Shown here piece after piece: positions 1-31,581 of a stretch of 64,000 bases of DNA. This DNA is from Anoplopoma fimbria. Its lineage: Eukaryota; Chordata; Actinopteri; Perciformes; Anoplopomatidae. The position numbers were made by a program, and so were the translations under genes. The stretch spans positions 13,785,914 to 13,849,913 of the forward strand of contig NC_072469.1 of assembly GCF_027596085.1 (NCBI RefSeq), read 5' to 3'. The notes under the pieces are model-generated. The model was not told where the DNA came from. It did no database searches and worked only from the letters and a program-made list of their open reading frames with translations. Positions within the stretch are counted from its first letter, which is position 1, and the number at the start of each line of letters is the position of its first letter.

Positions 1-413
1 AGTATTCATTTTAAAATGAGTCGGTTGGTAACATTATCAAGACAGCGTAGACGTCATTTTTATCTAATTCACAGAGCTTACGTCTGTCCAAAAACAAGGA
101 GCCATTTTATTATACATTAATAAGAATTGTAACCTTAGGGTGCGTGGCTTAGTAGATGAATAATTATTTGTCAGTACGCCACATGCAACATTTTTAATGT
201 TTTATGGGAAAACCTGATTTTCAAATTTAGGGTGTAGATCAGAGATTCTAAAAGCGACCCCCAGGGGTCTGTGGCGCTGTCCCTGAAAATATTTCAGATT
301 CATTCATTTAAACTTTTGTTATAAAAAAAAAAAATCAACCAATTATAATACAAATCTTAACTCGATAATGGCTCATAGATTATGTTCTCATCTAACCAAT
401 GTATAGATCTTAT

Positions 414-640
414 GCTATGTTCACACAACGAGCGACAAAGCAACAAAACGGCCCAGCGTGGCCAGCTACATAGTCACAGAGTCGCTGTTGAAGAGTTGCT
501 CAAGCGCTCGTTGACGGATCTTTCTTTAGATGGAACGGAAAAATGTGAGACCGACTCAACAGTTTTTAGCTTCATGTCTCCGGCCTCCATTGAAAGTGAC
601 CAATAGAATTTCGCTGTGTCGCTCATAGCGTGAACATAGC
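414..640. mobile_element. MITE with about 30-bp terminal inverted repeats
   Basis: The left end GCTATGTTCACACAACGAGC and the right end, read on the minus strand as GCTATGTTCACGCTATGAGC, agree over the outer 11 bases, and most of the next 20 agree. The 227-bp interval carries a short chance frame but no protein I recognise. A target-site duplication is not clear, so the superfamily is undecided (hAT-like ends are possible). Confidence 0.65.
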
Positions 641-1068
641 TTTAGAATCTGAAAATCCCTCTAATATGCATCTAATATCTTTCTGATACATTTCTATTCT
701 GTTATTCTTTCACATAACTGAGACTATAGAACTGTAAAAATAAGCAACGTCAAAATATTTCAAGAGATTTAGATGGGGTGTTCTGGTATACTCTCCATCT
801 TTAAGGGCTCCTTGGCTACAAAATAATTGAGAAACATTTGGTGTTGAAAATATGAATATTTAACATTCATATTTGAGTTTTAACGGCATCCTCCTTTTAA
901 CAATTTTTTAGATATCTTACAGCGAATTGAGGTGCAAAACTCAAGTTTCAACTGAATTACACTTATTGTTTAAAAACAAATATTCCATTTATTGTGACTT
1001 TCTTTTCTAAGCAACACATTTGTAAGTGTAATGTGCTTCAAGTCATAGTGTAAACTTTGGAGAGCTGG

Positions 1069-1250
<182 letters not shown>

Positions 1251-2310
1251 CATCACCACACAACTATTCCCTCTGACTGATGCCGCTGATTCTTCTTGGA
1301 GCAAAAGGCGTCCCAGCTGAGTGTGTGCTTATAGGAAGCAGATGAGCTGGTTCTGCTGCACCGTTCTGCTACTGTGAGCACCGGTAACAACTCAATAAAC
1401 ACCACTTCTAAATGTTGGGCTTGTGAAAAAAAAAGAGATTTGAGTTATTTGGCCTCCACCTTGTGTCTATTCTTGAAGCTTGATATAAAGCCTTTGGAGA
1501 ATCACATTTTATTCATTTGTGGCCGCCTGCGGTAACTATGAAGCTCCAGATAATCATGTTGTTTTCACTGGCAGCTTAATACGTGGACTAGATATCGTTA
1601 AGGAATGACAGATTACAGTGCCTATTTTACAGGGAAACTACTGCAAGTATGACTCAGCCCCCATTTTAACTTAAACCAAAAGCAACTCAACTGAAACCTG
1701 ATTAGATGCAGTTTTTTTGCCATGATCTCATCAACTCAGCCCATCCAAAGACAAATGACTTATGGAATTCAATTTACTCAGAGAACTGTGGAGGTAGTTT
1801 TAGGTTGGCATTCCAACCTTTTAAAGAACATTTATACAGAGTGTATGTTTGCTTTTGGTAGCATCACCTCAAATGTAAAAGTTAAACCATGAAACAAAAA
1901 AAACATTTGATTCATAAAACCAAAACCAAAAACAAAACGGCATCGCTTCTACTACATTATGCAACTGGAAGCCCTGCCAAGTAATCTCATTGGTCAAACA
2001 TGTACAACCATGACGATAATTCCACTAAAGCTAGCCACGCTTAACCAATTACCTCACCAACACTGGTGTACAGAGGCTACAGTAGTTCACAAGCTTTACC
2101 CTATCATGGGTTTATAAAATTACTCTGGGAGCAGTTAAACTTCTATAACTACAGTCATCAGCAAACATTCATGCATTCTGACGTGTATATGTGTATTATA
2201 TTTCCACTTACTGCTACAGATGTGTTCTGATATTCAAGTTATATTCTAACAACTGTGAAATATTTGCCAAGACAAGTTATGGGGGTTAAAAAAAAAAAAC
2301 AATGACATAC

Positions 2311-19116
<16,806 letters not shown>

Positions 19117-19171
19117 GTTGGCAGCAAAGTCGGGGGAGAGGGTAGGACAGAAATTAAAAGTTAAAAGAGAT

Positions 19172-19173
19172 GG

Positions 19174-19218
<45 letters not shown>
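19172..19218. repeat. (GA)n microsatellite upstream of SVIL exon 1
   Basis: About 45 bp of GA repeats; more GA-rich low-complexity DNA follows to about 19375 and again at 19698-19735. On the gene strand these are CT tracts upstream of the candidate start exon. Confidence 0.95.
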
Positions 19219-19223
<5 letters not shown>

Positions 19224-22200
19224 TGCTGCCTAAGAGGTGATGCAGCTACAAAAGCAGATTGTCAGTGCTCCGGGAGAGATAGAGAGGGAGAGACAGAGGG
19301 GAGTCAGGTAGAGTTAGAGAGAGAGGCAGAGGAGGGAGGGAGGGGAGAGAGTAGAGCGAGAGAGTAGAGCGAGAGAGGCGTCCCAGCCGCAGTGACGGTG
19401 CAAGTAAAGGTGGTCCTGGTAGTGAAAACAGAGGAGTGATGAAGCTGTGGCTGCAGCTCTTCTGAGATCCACTCCCCCCCCGCACTTCAGTTCTTCTGAC
19501 TAGCCGTCAAGGACTAACCAAGTGCCCACTACCACAACCTGCAGGGGCTGAAAGCTGCTCAGCGCGGGCTAAGCTCATTAGCCAACACAAGCAAATTAGG
19601 CCCCCATCCCTTCGCTACAGATTGGAGCAAAGGGTCCCTGCAAGCTTCAGAATGAGCTTCGCTGACGCAGAGAAGAGGAGCATATGTATGTGTGTGTGAG
19701 AGAGGGGAGAGGGAGAGAGAGAGAGAGAGAGAGACGGTTAGGAGTGTCCCCGGGAGAGTGCTGCCTTCCCTTTGGCTCACGCACTAAAGCGGGATGCCAA
19801 AGAAACCGGTGCATAGCGTCAGAGGAGGAGGGGGAGAGAAGAGAGCGCACAGGCAGGGGTGGATGGGAGTGGAAATAAAAAAAATAAAAAAAACAGGGGA
19901 GCAGGGGAAGAGAAGAAAGTTAAAATGACCCTCTCAGCCAGATGAGACATTCCAGTCATCTCGCAGCCGGGACAAAATAAAAGGAACAGCACGCAGAGAG
20001 AGAGGGAGAGAAAGAGAGGGGAGGGACAAAGAGAGCAGTGGGGAGACAAAGTTATGGAAGAGGGAGACGGAGTAAACAGTAATGAGAGACAGAGAACGTG
20101 CCGTGTCCACTTGTGAGTAATGCCATCATTACGCTTAACGCCGCCGTTCTTCCCGGAGCAGCTGAAAAGAAACCCAAGGGGAAGACAGTTGGGTTGATTT
20201 ATTGACAGCCCCATGATTCCCCCTTTTAACGCACTCCTCAAAAATGCCTCAAAGCACACATTAACTGATACTCCCCGCCAGTCATGGTGTGCATGAAAAC
20301 CGTTTACTAGTATAATTATGCAGTGAGTGAACGCCAAAGCAAAAGCACTCGTCACCTACGCATCAAGGTGACGATGACGTGCTTATCGTTGTACTGAGGG
20401 GGGCATACTGGGAGGCTGGCGCTGAGCCAAACGCCGTTTTACAGACGCTGCTTGGGGGAAATCAAAACGGTGAGCAGCGTCTTATCTTTCTCCAGCACAC
20501 GGGGCAAAAAAGCTGTCACCGCCGAGCACGCGCGGGGTCCACATAAAGCAGATCTGGGTAATTGAAGCAGTCGCATATGTCGGTTTCTCAACCCTGCAGA
20601 GTGGTAAGAATAGGGAAGCGTGAAAATGCTAACCCATGTGATGTGATTCTCAGAAAAGCAAGGTTCTCAGTGCATTTCTTCTAAACTTCTTGTTAATGTA
20701 AGCCAGGCTGTAACAACGTCACAGACCAGGCTTTTCACATCGTAACGTTTGTTGAAGCACGTAAATCTGTCTAGGCTCGCCGTCAAAGGGCTACACAGGT
20801 GTGTGTAGAGATGCAGCCCGAATGGCCGAGGTGTGTGTAAACTTTAGAGGTGGGATGTTTGGATGAGCTCATCTGGCTCAGCATGTGAGACATCACAAAC
20901 ATGTCAATTCACACTGGGGCTGGGTGGATGGGGGCGGGCGGGGGCTACCTGCACGCAACTATCAAACGGTGTTGTTTTCAGCACAGCTTTTCAGGGGTAA
21001 GATGGACTGTGATTCATCTAACATACTGCCAGACTGTGCACCAGACGATAATATAGTAAAAAGCATCTATTGATTATTATTTGACTTTATCTGGGGTGAA
21101 TGCAGGTTGGAGTAGTTTGATTGGAAACAAGTCAGCTAATGAGACTAGCGTCAAACAAAACAATAATTGCTCCTGTTTGCGATCATTTCATCTTAACGTC
21201 AATCATCACTATTTGTAGTTCAGCTAGCATTCAACTTTGATCAAACAACATTGCTTTTACGTCTCACACTTCAGCTGACGGTTTAACTGCTTTCAGTTCT
21301 GACTGTTTGACTCGATTCGACTAGTTTGAATGATGACTTTTAAACTAATAATTCAGCTGCCTCCGAGGTTTATTGTTCAGAACAGAAACTTCACGTACTT
21401 GACATTACAGTTGCCCAATAGATGGTCATTTTTCATCAAAATTAAGATTTTATTTCCATGTTCTTTGCTGTCACTGCTTACGGTCCATACCAACTGTCTT
21501 TTTACAGTGCACATACTTCATTTATCTCTGAGGGTTCAACCGTTTTAGGTGCGACTTGATTACTCAACTGCTTACTGAGCTAAAACTTCAGTTTGTCGGA
21601 GATGTACAGTAATTCTATTCATTACTTGGCATAAACGTAATCTAATATGATGTTTTTATATTATCTGCCCTCAAGCAGCTACTATTTTGTAGTTTTCAAA
21701 AGAAAGCAGAGTCAATGAAAAGAGTGTTAGTGTGGTAACTATTTCATAATACCAAACTGCTCTGTGAAGCACATTTAAAGGCATACAATATATTCACCGA
21801 TGATGTCAAGCTCTCATCATCACCTCTGCACCTACCACCATCTGGATGTCTGACTAGCATGTAATGTTTGTTTCTTTGACTCGTCTGCTTCAGGGATGAC
21901 ATCAGACATACAAAACTCTCAGCAGCTTCTACCCTGTTATTAGCAATAATGAGTCTTCACTGCCAAGGTCGGGCAAGACCTTACAGGTTGCTGCCACGGT
22001 GCAACAATGCTCTTGTTCTCTAATCTCTGTAGGGGATTGTGGATTTATTCAGACAGTAAAACAGGCACATAAACAGAGGAGCATGTACGGAAGCTTAAAC
22101 AGTGAACAGGAGGACTTAGAAGAAATGGTATTTATTTTCTGTTCACATAATGGGGGATGATAAGCAAGTACGCTGCTGCAGGTATGAGGAATGTGAGCGT

Positions 22201-25200
22201 ATGTAGTGCTGCATTAAGAGGACTTACTTTGCTACTCATCACAGCCAAAAAGTCAAACAGGAAATGGCACTTCAAACAAACTAAGGAAGACCAGCTGAGT
22301 GTTGACTTCAAGAGTAAGCTCTGATTTCCATTATGCAATTAAATTTAAATAGTAAAAGTTGTGTAATAAGGTTGTGAAAAAAAAGAGTTTTCAAAACTAT
22401 TAGCAATTTATAACCCTTTAAATCCAATCCATCTTATAAGACAGGGATAAACCTTCCTGTAAGTGGACCATCTGCTTTGTTTAGAAACTCTGTGGGAACT
22501 GATTTAAGTTTGCTTCTGTAAATGCTCACACAGAGACCATAAACCAGCACAGAATGGTTCGAGGAATGACAGTGCGGAGACCAGAAATTGGATCAAAGGT
22601 CAGTGAGAATGAAAATTTAAGCCATCCCTGCCACCGCACAGCAAAACTTGACAAAGTGGTGAAACAGATATGTCCCAGGAAACCTTTTAAGGAGAGCATT
22701 CCAGGAAACTACACTGTGACCCTTATAGGTTTTGAAGACCAAAAGAATATCAATATTTTATAATTTAAGGAGACAGTTGACAATAACTTGTGCTCATGTT
22801 CAAAGGCTTTAGTGGTGATATTTTCATGCAAACACATGTAAGCATTCAGTGTACAAAGCTTTTCTTCTGTTATTTCCGTCTGAAATACCATTTAGACCAT
22901 GTTATTCTAACAGTGAAACCACTACGACAGCAACAAATGTGTCCATTCTTGTCCGATTCAGCTGATTTGATGATTTAATTAACACCTTAGGGTCAGGGTA
23001 TCCCAGACTACACGGTCAGACAACTAAAATGGCTAAATTGTCTGAAGAAAGCAGCGCATGTCTATGCAGAAAATTGCAGGTGTAAACACTATGAAGAAGT
23101 TTAATAAATATACTAAAACAATTTACCGAAAGAAAAGAAAAATCAATTAACTCTAATTCTAGAAATAGGAACGCTTCACAGTTCTTCCTGATCTACCTAA
23201 CCCTCTAGGGTGTTTCCCTGTCTTAGTGTCAATTAAGTGCGAGCGTTAAAAGGAGTTGAGGTTTGACTTTACAGTTCAAGGCAGTTGAGTTTGTATTGAG
23301 GTGCTAAAAAAAAAAATCAACAACTGAAGAGTAAGAGCTGAAAGAACGCTTAGCTGAAGTACAGGAGAACCAAGCCATTGCAATGCTAGGCCATGCCTAA
23401 GCCCTGAAAGCAACTGAAGGGTCAGTTGGCACACAAGCACTGAAAGCAGTTAAAGTGGAATCTCTGAAAGCAATTTAAGATTTTTGTTTCACTTTTTAGC
23501 CCTGTAGACAGTTGAATTGTCAGTTTGTATGAAAGCACTGGAGAGCCCTGAGTGAAGGTGGATTCGTGTTGTTTACCGTGTTTTGTGCGTGCAACTTTTT
23601 TTGCCATGTGATGACCACTTTTTCTATACAACCAATGTATTTATGATTAAATTGTTTAGGAGGGCACAAATCTCTTTATAGATCAAGCCTCCTAAAAAAA
23701 AAAAAAAAAAAAAACACGATGACTGAGAGGTCACCAACAGATAATTTGACTCATCAACTCATCAGGGAGCAGCCCTAGTCCACTGCTAATAGTTGAAGTG
23801 GGAGGTTATGTAAGCAGTCACGTCAGTTGAAATATTAATTTGTCGATGAAATGTTAATTATGATAACAATGTCAGTATCAGGCTGATGTATTGGTAAACT
23901 GAGACTACAAGAAAGGCACTTCAGGTTCTTGAAATTAAACAGCACCACGAGCAAGGGGGTTATGTTTAATGTCATGATAACAGAACCCCTCCACTAATCA
24001 TCCGCCCAGATGTGCAGCCGGCTGCACTTTCAGAATGGACGCTATTTCAGCCTGGACAAGCTCACATGTGCAGCCAGTCAGTGGGTCATTATTAGATAAA
24101 CACTTCCAGACAGTCCGTGTTTGCACTTGGAGTGACCTCAAGCGCGCTGAGGCGTCCCGACAGGTCTGCTCAGAGAGAAGGGCTTAATGGATCCATCACC
24201 TTCGCGCTCGGAAAATCTTTCAGATGAGAATGAACATTGAAAGTGAGAGAGAAAGAAGCATCAACAGAGCTTGTCTCCTGCTCTGGGCTCTTTCACAGCC
24301 ATCTCAGAAATAAAGTACAGATTTATGGCGTCCCCTAGGAAAGATATCCGTCTTGTCTGGCAAGAAGAGTGGCGGAAGGGATCCAGTGCGCACGGCCATG
24401 CCGTCTCTGCAGACACATAACAGAGCCCGAGCCTCAGCAGCATGGCCATAAATTCAGATTGCAAAAAGAAAAGGGAAAGATATTTATATGCACACAAAGG
24501 GAGTTAGGAGGGAGGAAAGCTGAGGCTAAAACCCCATTTGCAAAGTTGTTTGATGTCTTAATGCTGGGCATGATGGGATTTCAGCATGAAGCAAACAGAT
24601 TCCTCTACGAGCACCTTGACCAAAAAAAAAATAAAAAAAAATGCCATGTTAAGAAATAAAATGTTCTTTGCGACAAGTCACATGAAAAGTGTTTTGACAT
24701 TAAATCATAACACTGAATTTGAATCCGGCATCGAATTCACTTACTAAACCAAAGTTTTCTTTATCAAATCTATTCAGGTTTAGCTTTTGACAATTTCAAG
24801 TAATAAAAGTTAAAGGAACCCTGGTTATCCTGTTTGGGATGCTTTCATTAAGGCACTTAGTGAACACCGTCATCCAAACCACCGCTCGACGGGTGGGTCT
24901 TGATCATTTAATTCCTTTAGATTTAAAGTGGCAGATGAAAGCAAATTAATGTGTGTCTTATTGTCCCTAGTAATTGATATTTCTGACTGCCACAGAAGTA
25001 GTTAGTACAAGAGGGACAGTAATGTGCTTTATGACCTGCTGTTAACCCCATGAATTGCCCCTTTCCCACATGGGTCCATGATGTCATCAAATCTCTCCAA
25101 AGAATGAGGTACGCATCAGCCCATATGCCTCCGTGTTTGGTGCTCTTTGTTTGTTTGTAAAAAGTCTTTGTGACCATGAAATGGACTACAACTTAAAGGC

Positions 25201-25818
25201 AACAATGTATCCTTTTTGTCTTTGGTCTGGACCAAATGAACCAGACTAAGGGTGTGAAAGCGTTCATTTTTAGTACATTTCTTTCTTATTTCTCAACATT
25301 TCCATTTTGTAAACAGTTCTAAGCTAATAAAATATCTGGATTAGTTTTATCCAATAACACATTTAAGATTTAATGTTATGTTAAAATATAAATAACTGTA
25401 ATAATATAAAAAAATAATAATGTTTAATTCAATACGACAAATCAAAATATTTTACAAACTTGCCACCAGGACAGAAAATAGAACGGTTTATCAGAACAAT
25501 CCGCCAGCCAATCTGTCCTGCTATAAATGTCAAGTGTTAACGGAGTGGGCTAGCTAGCTTAAATAGCACTGGGCATATGCACCTTCGGTGCCACCCTGAA
25601 AGCTGCAGGGACTCTTAGGTCAGGTATGACAATCCTTAAACTTCAAGACACTCTCCTGAACCAGGGCCATGAACCTCATTATCAACGTCCTTTCTTAAGA
25701 CTTTGAAACTTTACAGTTGCACTGCAAATAGATACACCTCAACAACGCTGACCTTCTCTGGCAATCGTACAGTGTATCAACACCCAGAAAAACACACACC
25801 CAGAAACACAGAAACACA

Positions 25819-25820
<2 letters not shown>

Positions 25821-25849
<29 letters not shown>
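25821..25849. repeat. (AC)n microsatellite
   Basis: Short AC tract in AT-rich non-coding DNA, flanked by degenerate AAACACA repeats. Confidence 0.95.
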
Positions 25850-25852
<3 letters not shown>

Positions 25853-28800
25853 CACCCACACCTCAGTGTGGCATTCCCAAAATAAAACAGATAAGAAGTC
25901 TTAAGTAGGGGACTCGGTGACTTTAAGTGGAGAGCTCCAAGAGGTCCAGCGATGTGTGCCTGGAGGCCTATCACAGAGCTTAAATGTGGTCCTGGGCATC
26001 AGCTATACCTCCATTAGACCAATGAAAGGATTAAGGTGGTTTCCATTACCAAGAAAACCTAATGTCTTTACAAAAGGAGAATCAACAAAATCCCACTAGG
26101 GCTGCACAATTATTCTAAATTTTAATGGGATTGCATAATGGCCTACTGCAATTTTGCAAATAGGAGAGAGCGCAGGATTTGTTAAAGGCCAAATCAAAGG
26201 GTCAACTGAATATTGTGGTGCTACAGAGAAGTCCTGGCATACATATTCCACAGTCCAAAGACATTTATTTTGGTACAGATCAGCACAAAAATCAAACCAT
26301 AGCATTTTATTATGTTGGTCAATGGAAATGAGAATAATGTTGTAAAGATGATCACTCCTTCTAATATCCCATAACAAAATCGCAATTGCAATATCAGTCA
26401 AAGTAATCACTTAATCAAAATCGTTCAGCTGTAAATTCCAACATCTGATATTCCTAAACTGTTATGGATCACCAATCTGTGATGTTCAATGCCATCATAA
26501 AATTCCTCCTCAATAGATTTGGAAATCTAGGAAGTCTAGCTTTGTGATTCCATGTGGCCCGACACCAAAACCTGCTTATTGCTTATACCATGCTCTTTCT
26601 GCTATTCAACTTTAGTTCACTGTGGTTCAATTGGAGTCACGTTGTCTCCTTCTGGCCAATTATCCATGGGACTAAAAAAATTCAAAATTCATCAAATAAA
26701 AACAGACCAAAAACGCCATGCCAAAAAAGATTTCACATGGAATTTTAAAAACTGTTCCCTTTCCTGAGCCCTGAATATATAAGAGTGAGTGAGTGGGTTG
26801 TACACTCCCACACCCATAATTGCAATCACGATTAATTTGTAATTATATAAATTGATATAGCACCATCTGTTCGTCAATGCTGATGAGACCCTGGAGGCAT
26901 GTGGTGCACCTGAAATTCTGAGACATGCATCTACACTATCCGAATCAAATGGTGCCCTGGGAAATATGTATGAACAAGTCAGTGCACTCACAAGCTGAGT
27001 CTTCAGCTGTTGAATATACACACGTGTGTGCTTCTGTGTGACACACACAACACATCTGGTCAGTAAGAGAGAGCTGCAGCACCAAAAATCTTCATCCATT
27101 GCACTTGCCAGGGAATTTGTTTCCATCCCAGAGCACTGAGGACACCTTCCCAAGAACTGTCATCCTGGAGGGAGGGGAAACACTTGAGGAGATGAAGAGA
27201 GGGAGTCAGTGGTGGAAAGCTCGTGTCTCTCGTTTCCCCTCCAGAGTCGTCGCAGTGTAAGGTGAGCCAGTTGAGCGGAGGCTGCCATTGGTGAGCTGAA
27301 CCAAACGGCGCTGTAGCAATCGGTGCCTGGCAGGATACACCTTTCTCCAGAGGAAGAGCCTGAGAACTCAGTGAACTATGAGCTCTGTGCAGGTCCGCGA
27401 CATGTTATCAATGGCATAGGTATAGGATGGTCAAACAATGGCCTACGGGCCAACTGCAAGCCGTAGTTTTATAAATGGTCTTTCGTTAATTTTTAAAAAT
27501 ATACTTGAATATGGCTGAAATAATGTACATTGCACATCCTTGTTTTAACATAAATGTTCACGAAATTTGGTGAAATAATCTTCGTGTTGGCAGAGAAACC
27601 AATATTTTACCATTTCTGCATGTTGCGTTTCTTACATCTTAATATTAAGACAGATTTAAATATTTAGATTTACAGCTTAGACCATTAACAGAAACCTATT
27701 TCTGCATGTTTTAACATTACTTATTTAAAGATTAATACATTAAATCATATTATTTAAGTGGGTACTTAGGCCATAAACTATATTAGAGTTTAAAAGTATT
27801 AAATTCATTATTCACAGCAGTCAAAACAGAAATACTTGTTGTGTTGCGTAGCTAATTTGATTTGCACGTGGAGTTTTCTGGTCTAGAAAAACAGATTTTT
27901 TTGCTGGATAAAAACTGCACACAAAACCAAAAGTGCAAAAGTCTGTTTGTTTGCACCAACATAAGCTGCAATTGTTAGCACGTTCGGCTAACTATCTTAC
28001 TGCCTACAATATAACGAGTGTTAATTCCAAAGCCAAACAGTAATTAACTACACTTGTTCGTGGTTATAGGTTACATAAGAAAAAGCCACGTCCACAACTA
28101 TAACTTGCACTATGTAGAACTACAGGAACCTCTGTTTGCTATCAAAGTTTAAGCTAACGTAAGCCTGAACAATGCCGTTTGTATATTTCCTCACCTGCTA
28201 CATGAATGATAAACTTTAGATGATGCTAATGTTTTGTTGCAGTCATGTAGCTTTAACCTCCGTATATGTAGCCACCAATTGCATATTTAAAGAACGCTTC
28301 TACAGGATTCTTGTATTATATATTAAAAAACACATGTAGCGGGTAAAAATGGAAAGTATGACAGGCGTAGCAACAACAATTAAGGGCGACTTAGCACCAG
28401 TTACATAAAGTCTAATGTTACAAGATAATTTATGGCCCTGGCTACATTTTTCAGATTTTCCCATGATGATATCTTTTTCACCAAACCATAGTTGATTCCT
28501 CCTTTCCACAGTTTTCTCATGAGTCTGACTGGTCAATCTGCAAAGACTTGTTGACAGATTGTAAACACACGGCTGGCGGTACTGCACTGTTGCACAGCTT
28601 TGCCAGAGACGATCTGTTCTCTCTCACTTATTGTCCTTCTCTCCCAGCTGCTTCTCATCTACTTAAACCAACCCAGCACCTCAGCCAAACTCGATGCAAA
28701 ACAGACACAATTCCAGCACACTGCACTGTGGCCGTGGCTGCTGTGTTCTAATGCCACAGCTTGGTTGGGAACAAATGCTTATGATTTTAGTAATGGTATA

Positions 28801-29599
28801 AAGACAACATGACATATGACCAATACATACAGATTTTGATAGTGTACAGCATATGGCCGCTCAAATGATGGTGAGAAATGCTTGCAAAAAATATTTTTTG
28901 ATGTATTTGCGTCACTTTCTTTGTATCTTTTATGGGTGTTAAACTGTAACAAAACCATGAATGCTTGCGGTCTGGGATGCCTCTCAGCCACAGCAGCTTG
29001 TGTCAGAGCTCAAGTCTGAGGTCAACGCCAAGGGCAGAGACCCCAGCTCAAAGTCCCATGTGCTATTAGTGGCTCATCATGAATAACCACTAATTAGATT
29101 TCAAACTGGGGCTGGTGGGTTTAAAATAAAAGGGAAAGCTGTCATGGAGGTGTAAATATGCATTTAAGACCCACCACGTGAGACCACCAGGACTAAGCCT
29201 CCTGCAAGACTTTGGATGCTACATAAAGCCTTGGGAGGGTCCATGTTGGTCGGTAAAGAGGGACACTTTGGCCTCATCTGGCTGAGGCAGGCTGGTGGAC
29301 AAGGATCCAGTTACAGTAGATAGAGAAATCATTACCCTACCTGTAACTCCTGTCAATCATTTGCTAGTTACACTTTCTCTAATGGCACCGTTTTATGCAG
29401 TGTCACTGTAAACTGAATATCTTTGGCTTTGGGCTGTTGGTCAGCATGGCCAGAAACGACCTGTTAGTATCGCCTTAACAGCTTCATAATACTTTGAACA
29501 GAAGCCCAGAAACCAATACAGTTCTCCAATGCTAGTATACTCAGTTAATAGGCGGTCATTTGATTTAAAGCTGCGCTAAATATCGCCAAGAACCAAGCG

Positions 29600-29725
29600 G
29601 CAAACATACAAAGTCAGCAACTAGGTGGTGGAACATTTAGTAGCTAAGGAGACAGATTTTTGAATTGGTGGAGAGCAAAACAGCGCTAAAAGTAGAGTTG
29701 GACTTATATTTTCCTAAGGTGACAC
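29600..29725 (+). repeat. Dispersed repeat, copy 1 of a pair
   Basis: AACATTTAGTAGCTAAGGAG, then ATTGGTGGAGAGCAAAACAG and a run to GTTGGACTTATATT, parallels 58060-58145 (ATTTAACAGCTGAAGATCC, GTTTGTGGAGACCAAAAAGA, TATTGGACTCATT). Known as a recurrent phrase in fish intergenic DNA; no name assigned. Confidence 0.5.
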
Positions 29726-31549
29726 TTTGGTGTAAATGTGTGACTCTTTGCTAAAACGTTAGCCGTGTTAACATTGTTAAAGTTGTTTTCAAAGCTTGCT
29801 CCGCTACCACCAAGAGGGGAAAAAAAACAACTATTAAATACATATTAACAAAAATGTATTAGGGATTATGCGCCTTGAAAGCACAATGTCATCTGAAGTA
29901 CAGTGCCTTAAAATGGTAAAAATGTAGGTGGCGCCTTAAGGCCCTGCAGATATTTGATTCAATCAATCAAATAACTGCAAACAGACACAAGCCTTGAGCA
30001 TTTAGGGCCTGTACCTGGCCCAGCTGGTATTCCAGTGTTGTTGATTGGACAACACATGAAATTTGAGGACGCAACCTCTGATTCTGAGAAAATTTGATGG
30101 GCATTCCTACTTTTTCTGACATTGTATGTCCAAATTAAACCAAAAAAATACATCATCACCTCACATCTTGAACTATGCTGCCAGTTGAGTCTGACAAAAA
30201 TATATAAAATTAACAGGTTGTGGACTCTACTACAGAGCAAACAGAGTTGAGACACACTGTGCAAGTCAAGCTATGGCGACAGAACAGTATAAAAAAAAAG
30301 AAAAGAAGTCTTGGGTCAATCCAAGCCCTATTGTCCCCCCTATGTTTGGTCCTCCCTGGCTGTTGACAAGGGGGCGTCCAGGCTAAAATAAGGCTCTTAA
30401 CAGTAGCATGAGACATGTTCAGTCGTGGTGCTTCTGTCAGCGAGACATTAATCCACATACATGCTCAACTGTTTGTCCCTGTTGTCTCCAAACACACTGC
30501 TGTAGGTCTCTCTCTCAGTAATGTGTCCCTTGATGGAGCAGCTCTTGTTAAACTGACAGGAACAAACTCTCCCATCTTAACGGGCAATAAGCCATCAGAG
30601 GCCCCAAAAGAAAAATAAAACACTCAAAATGATTACCCCAGTCCCAGACACAACACAGATACATCAATACTCTGACACGTGAACACAGCACACTTCCTCT
30701 GAACCCCAGTTAGGAGAATCACAGCCAATCCCCCCCCACGGCAGTCTGACAGCACCACCAACAGCTGAGGAAAGTGACAGTGACACAGCCAGAGACGGCT
30801 GACAACATCTCCTCCCACGCTGGAAATCAGATCAGACCTCAGCCAAGTAGGGCTCGTATATATTTGGAGCGGACGGCTAAAATAAACCCCATCGCTCAGG
30901 GATCACGATTTAAATTATACATACAAGAGAACATGGGAACTACATTTCTTGACACTCAATCACAGGTTTAAAAAAAATAAAATGTTTTTACCCATTAATT
31001 GGAAGCGGTAGCTGAATTACAACATGGGTTTTGAATGTTGGGTGTTGAGCTTAGTGCTTAAATAAATACATGAGTGAAGACGGGGCGATATCAATGGAAA
31101 AACTTGTGTAAAATGTTTGGTGTGTGTTGCTCTATTTTAGTCTGCGTGCCCTGACAGAGGGAGAGCAGGTGCAGCACAATGAACAACTGTAGTCTCACCA
31201 GACAGTCACTCACCGCTGAATGAATCACACATGGGGGAGCTCAGTTAAGACAAAATCTCACTCGGACCGTTAATTTCCTCAACTCACATTTACACGGATA
31301 AAAACACTTAATATAGGTACGGAAATCCACTGCAAGTTATACACATTTAAAAGTATCTGAACATGTAATTAATTAGTTTGCTGAAATGTGTTGCTGAGTT
31401 GCTTCTAGGTCAAAACGGAGAATCCAGCTTGGATCTGAATCAGTTAAATGTAGATTTATTTGCAAACAATTTTCCCGAAACATTAGTAATCTACCTGTAT
31501 TAGCATCAATCCTAAAACCACTACAAATCAAATTTTACGGATATGACCA

Positions 31550-31581
31550 TAAAAAAAAATAAAAAAAAAAAAAAAAAAAAG
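31550..31581. repeat. Poly-A tract
   Basis: An A-run broken once by T at 31560. It could be the relic tail of a retroposed sequence or simple slippage; no element body is recognised beside it. Confidence 0.8.

Noticed and set aside
19819..20355. 178-codon minus-strand frame rich in Leu, Ser and Phe
   Set aside because: Translation of GA/CT-rich low-complexity DNA; no homology.
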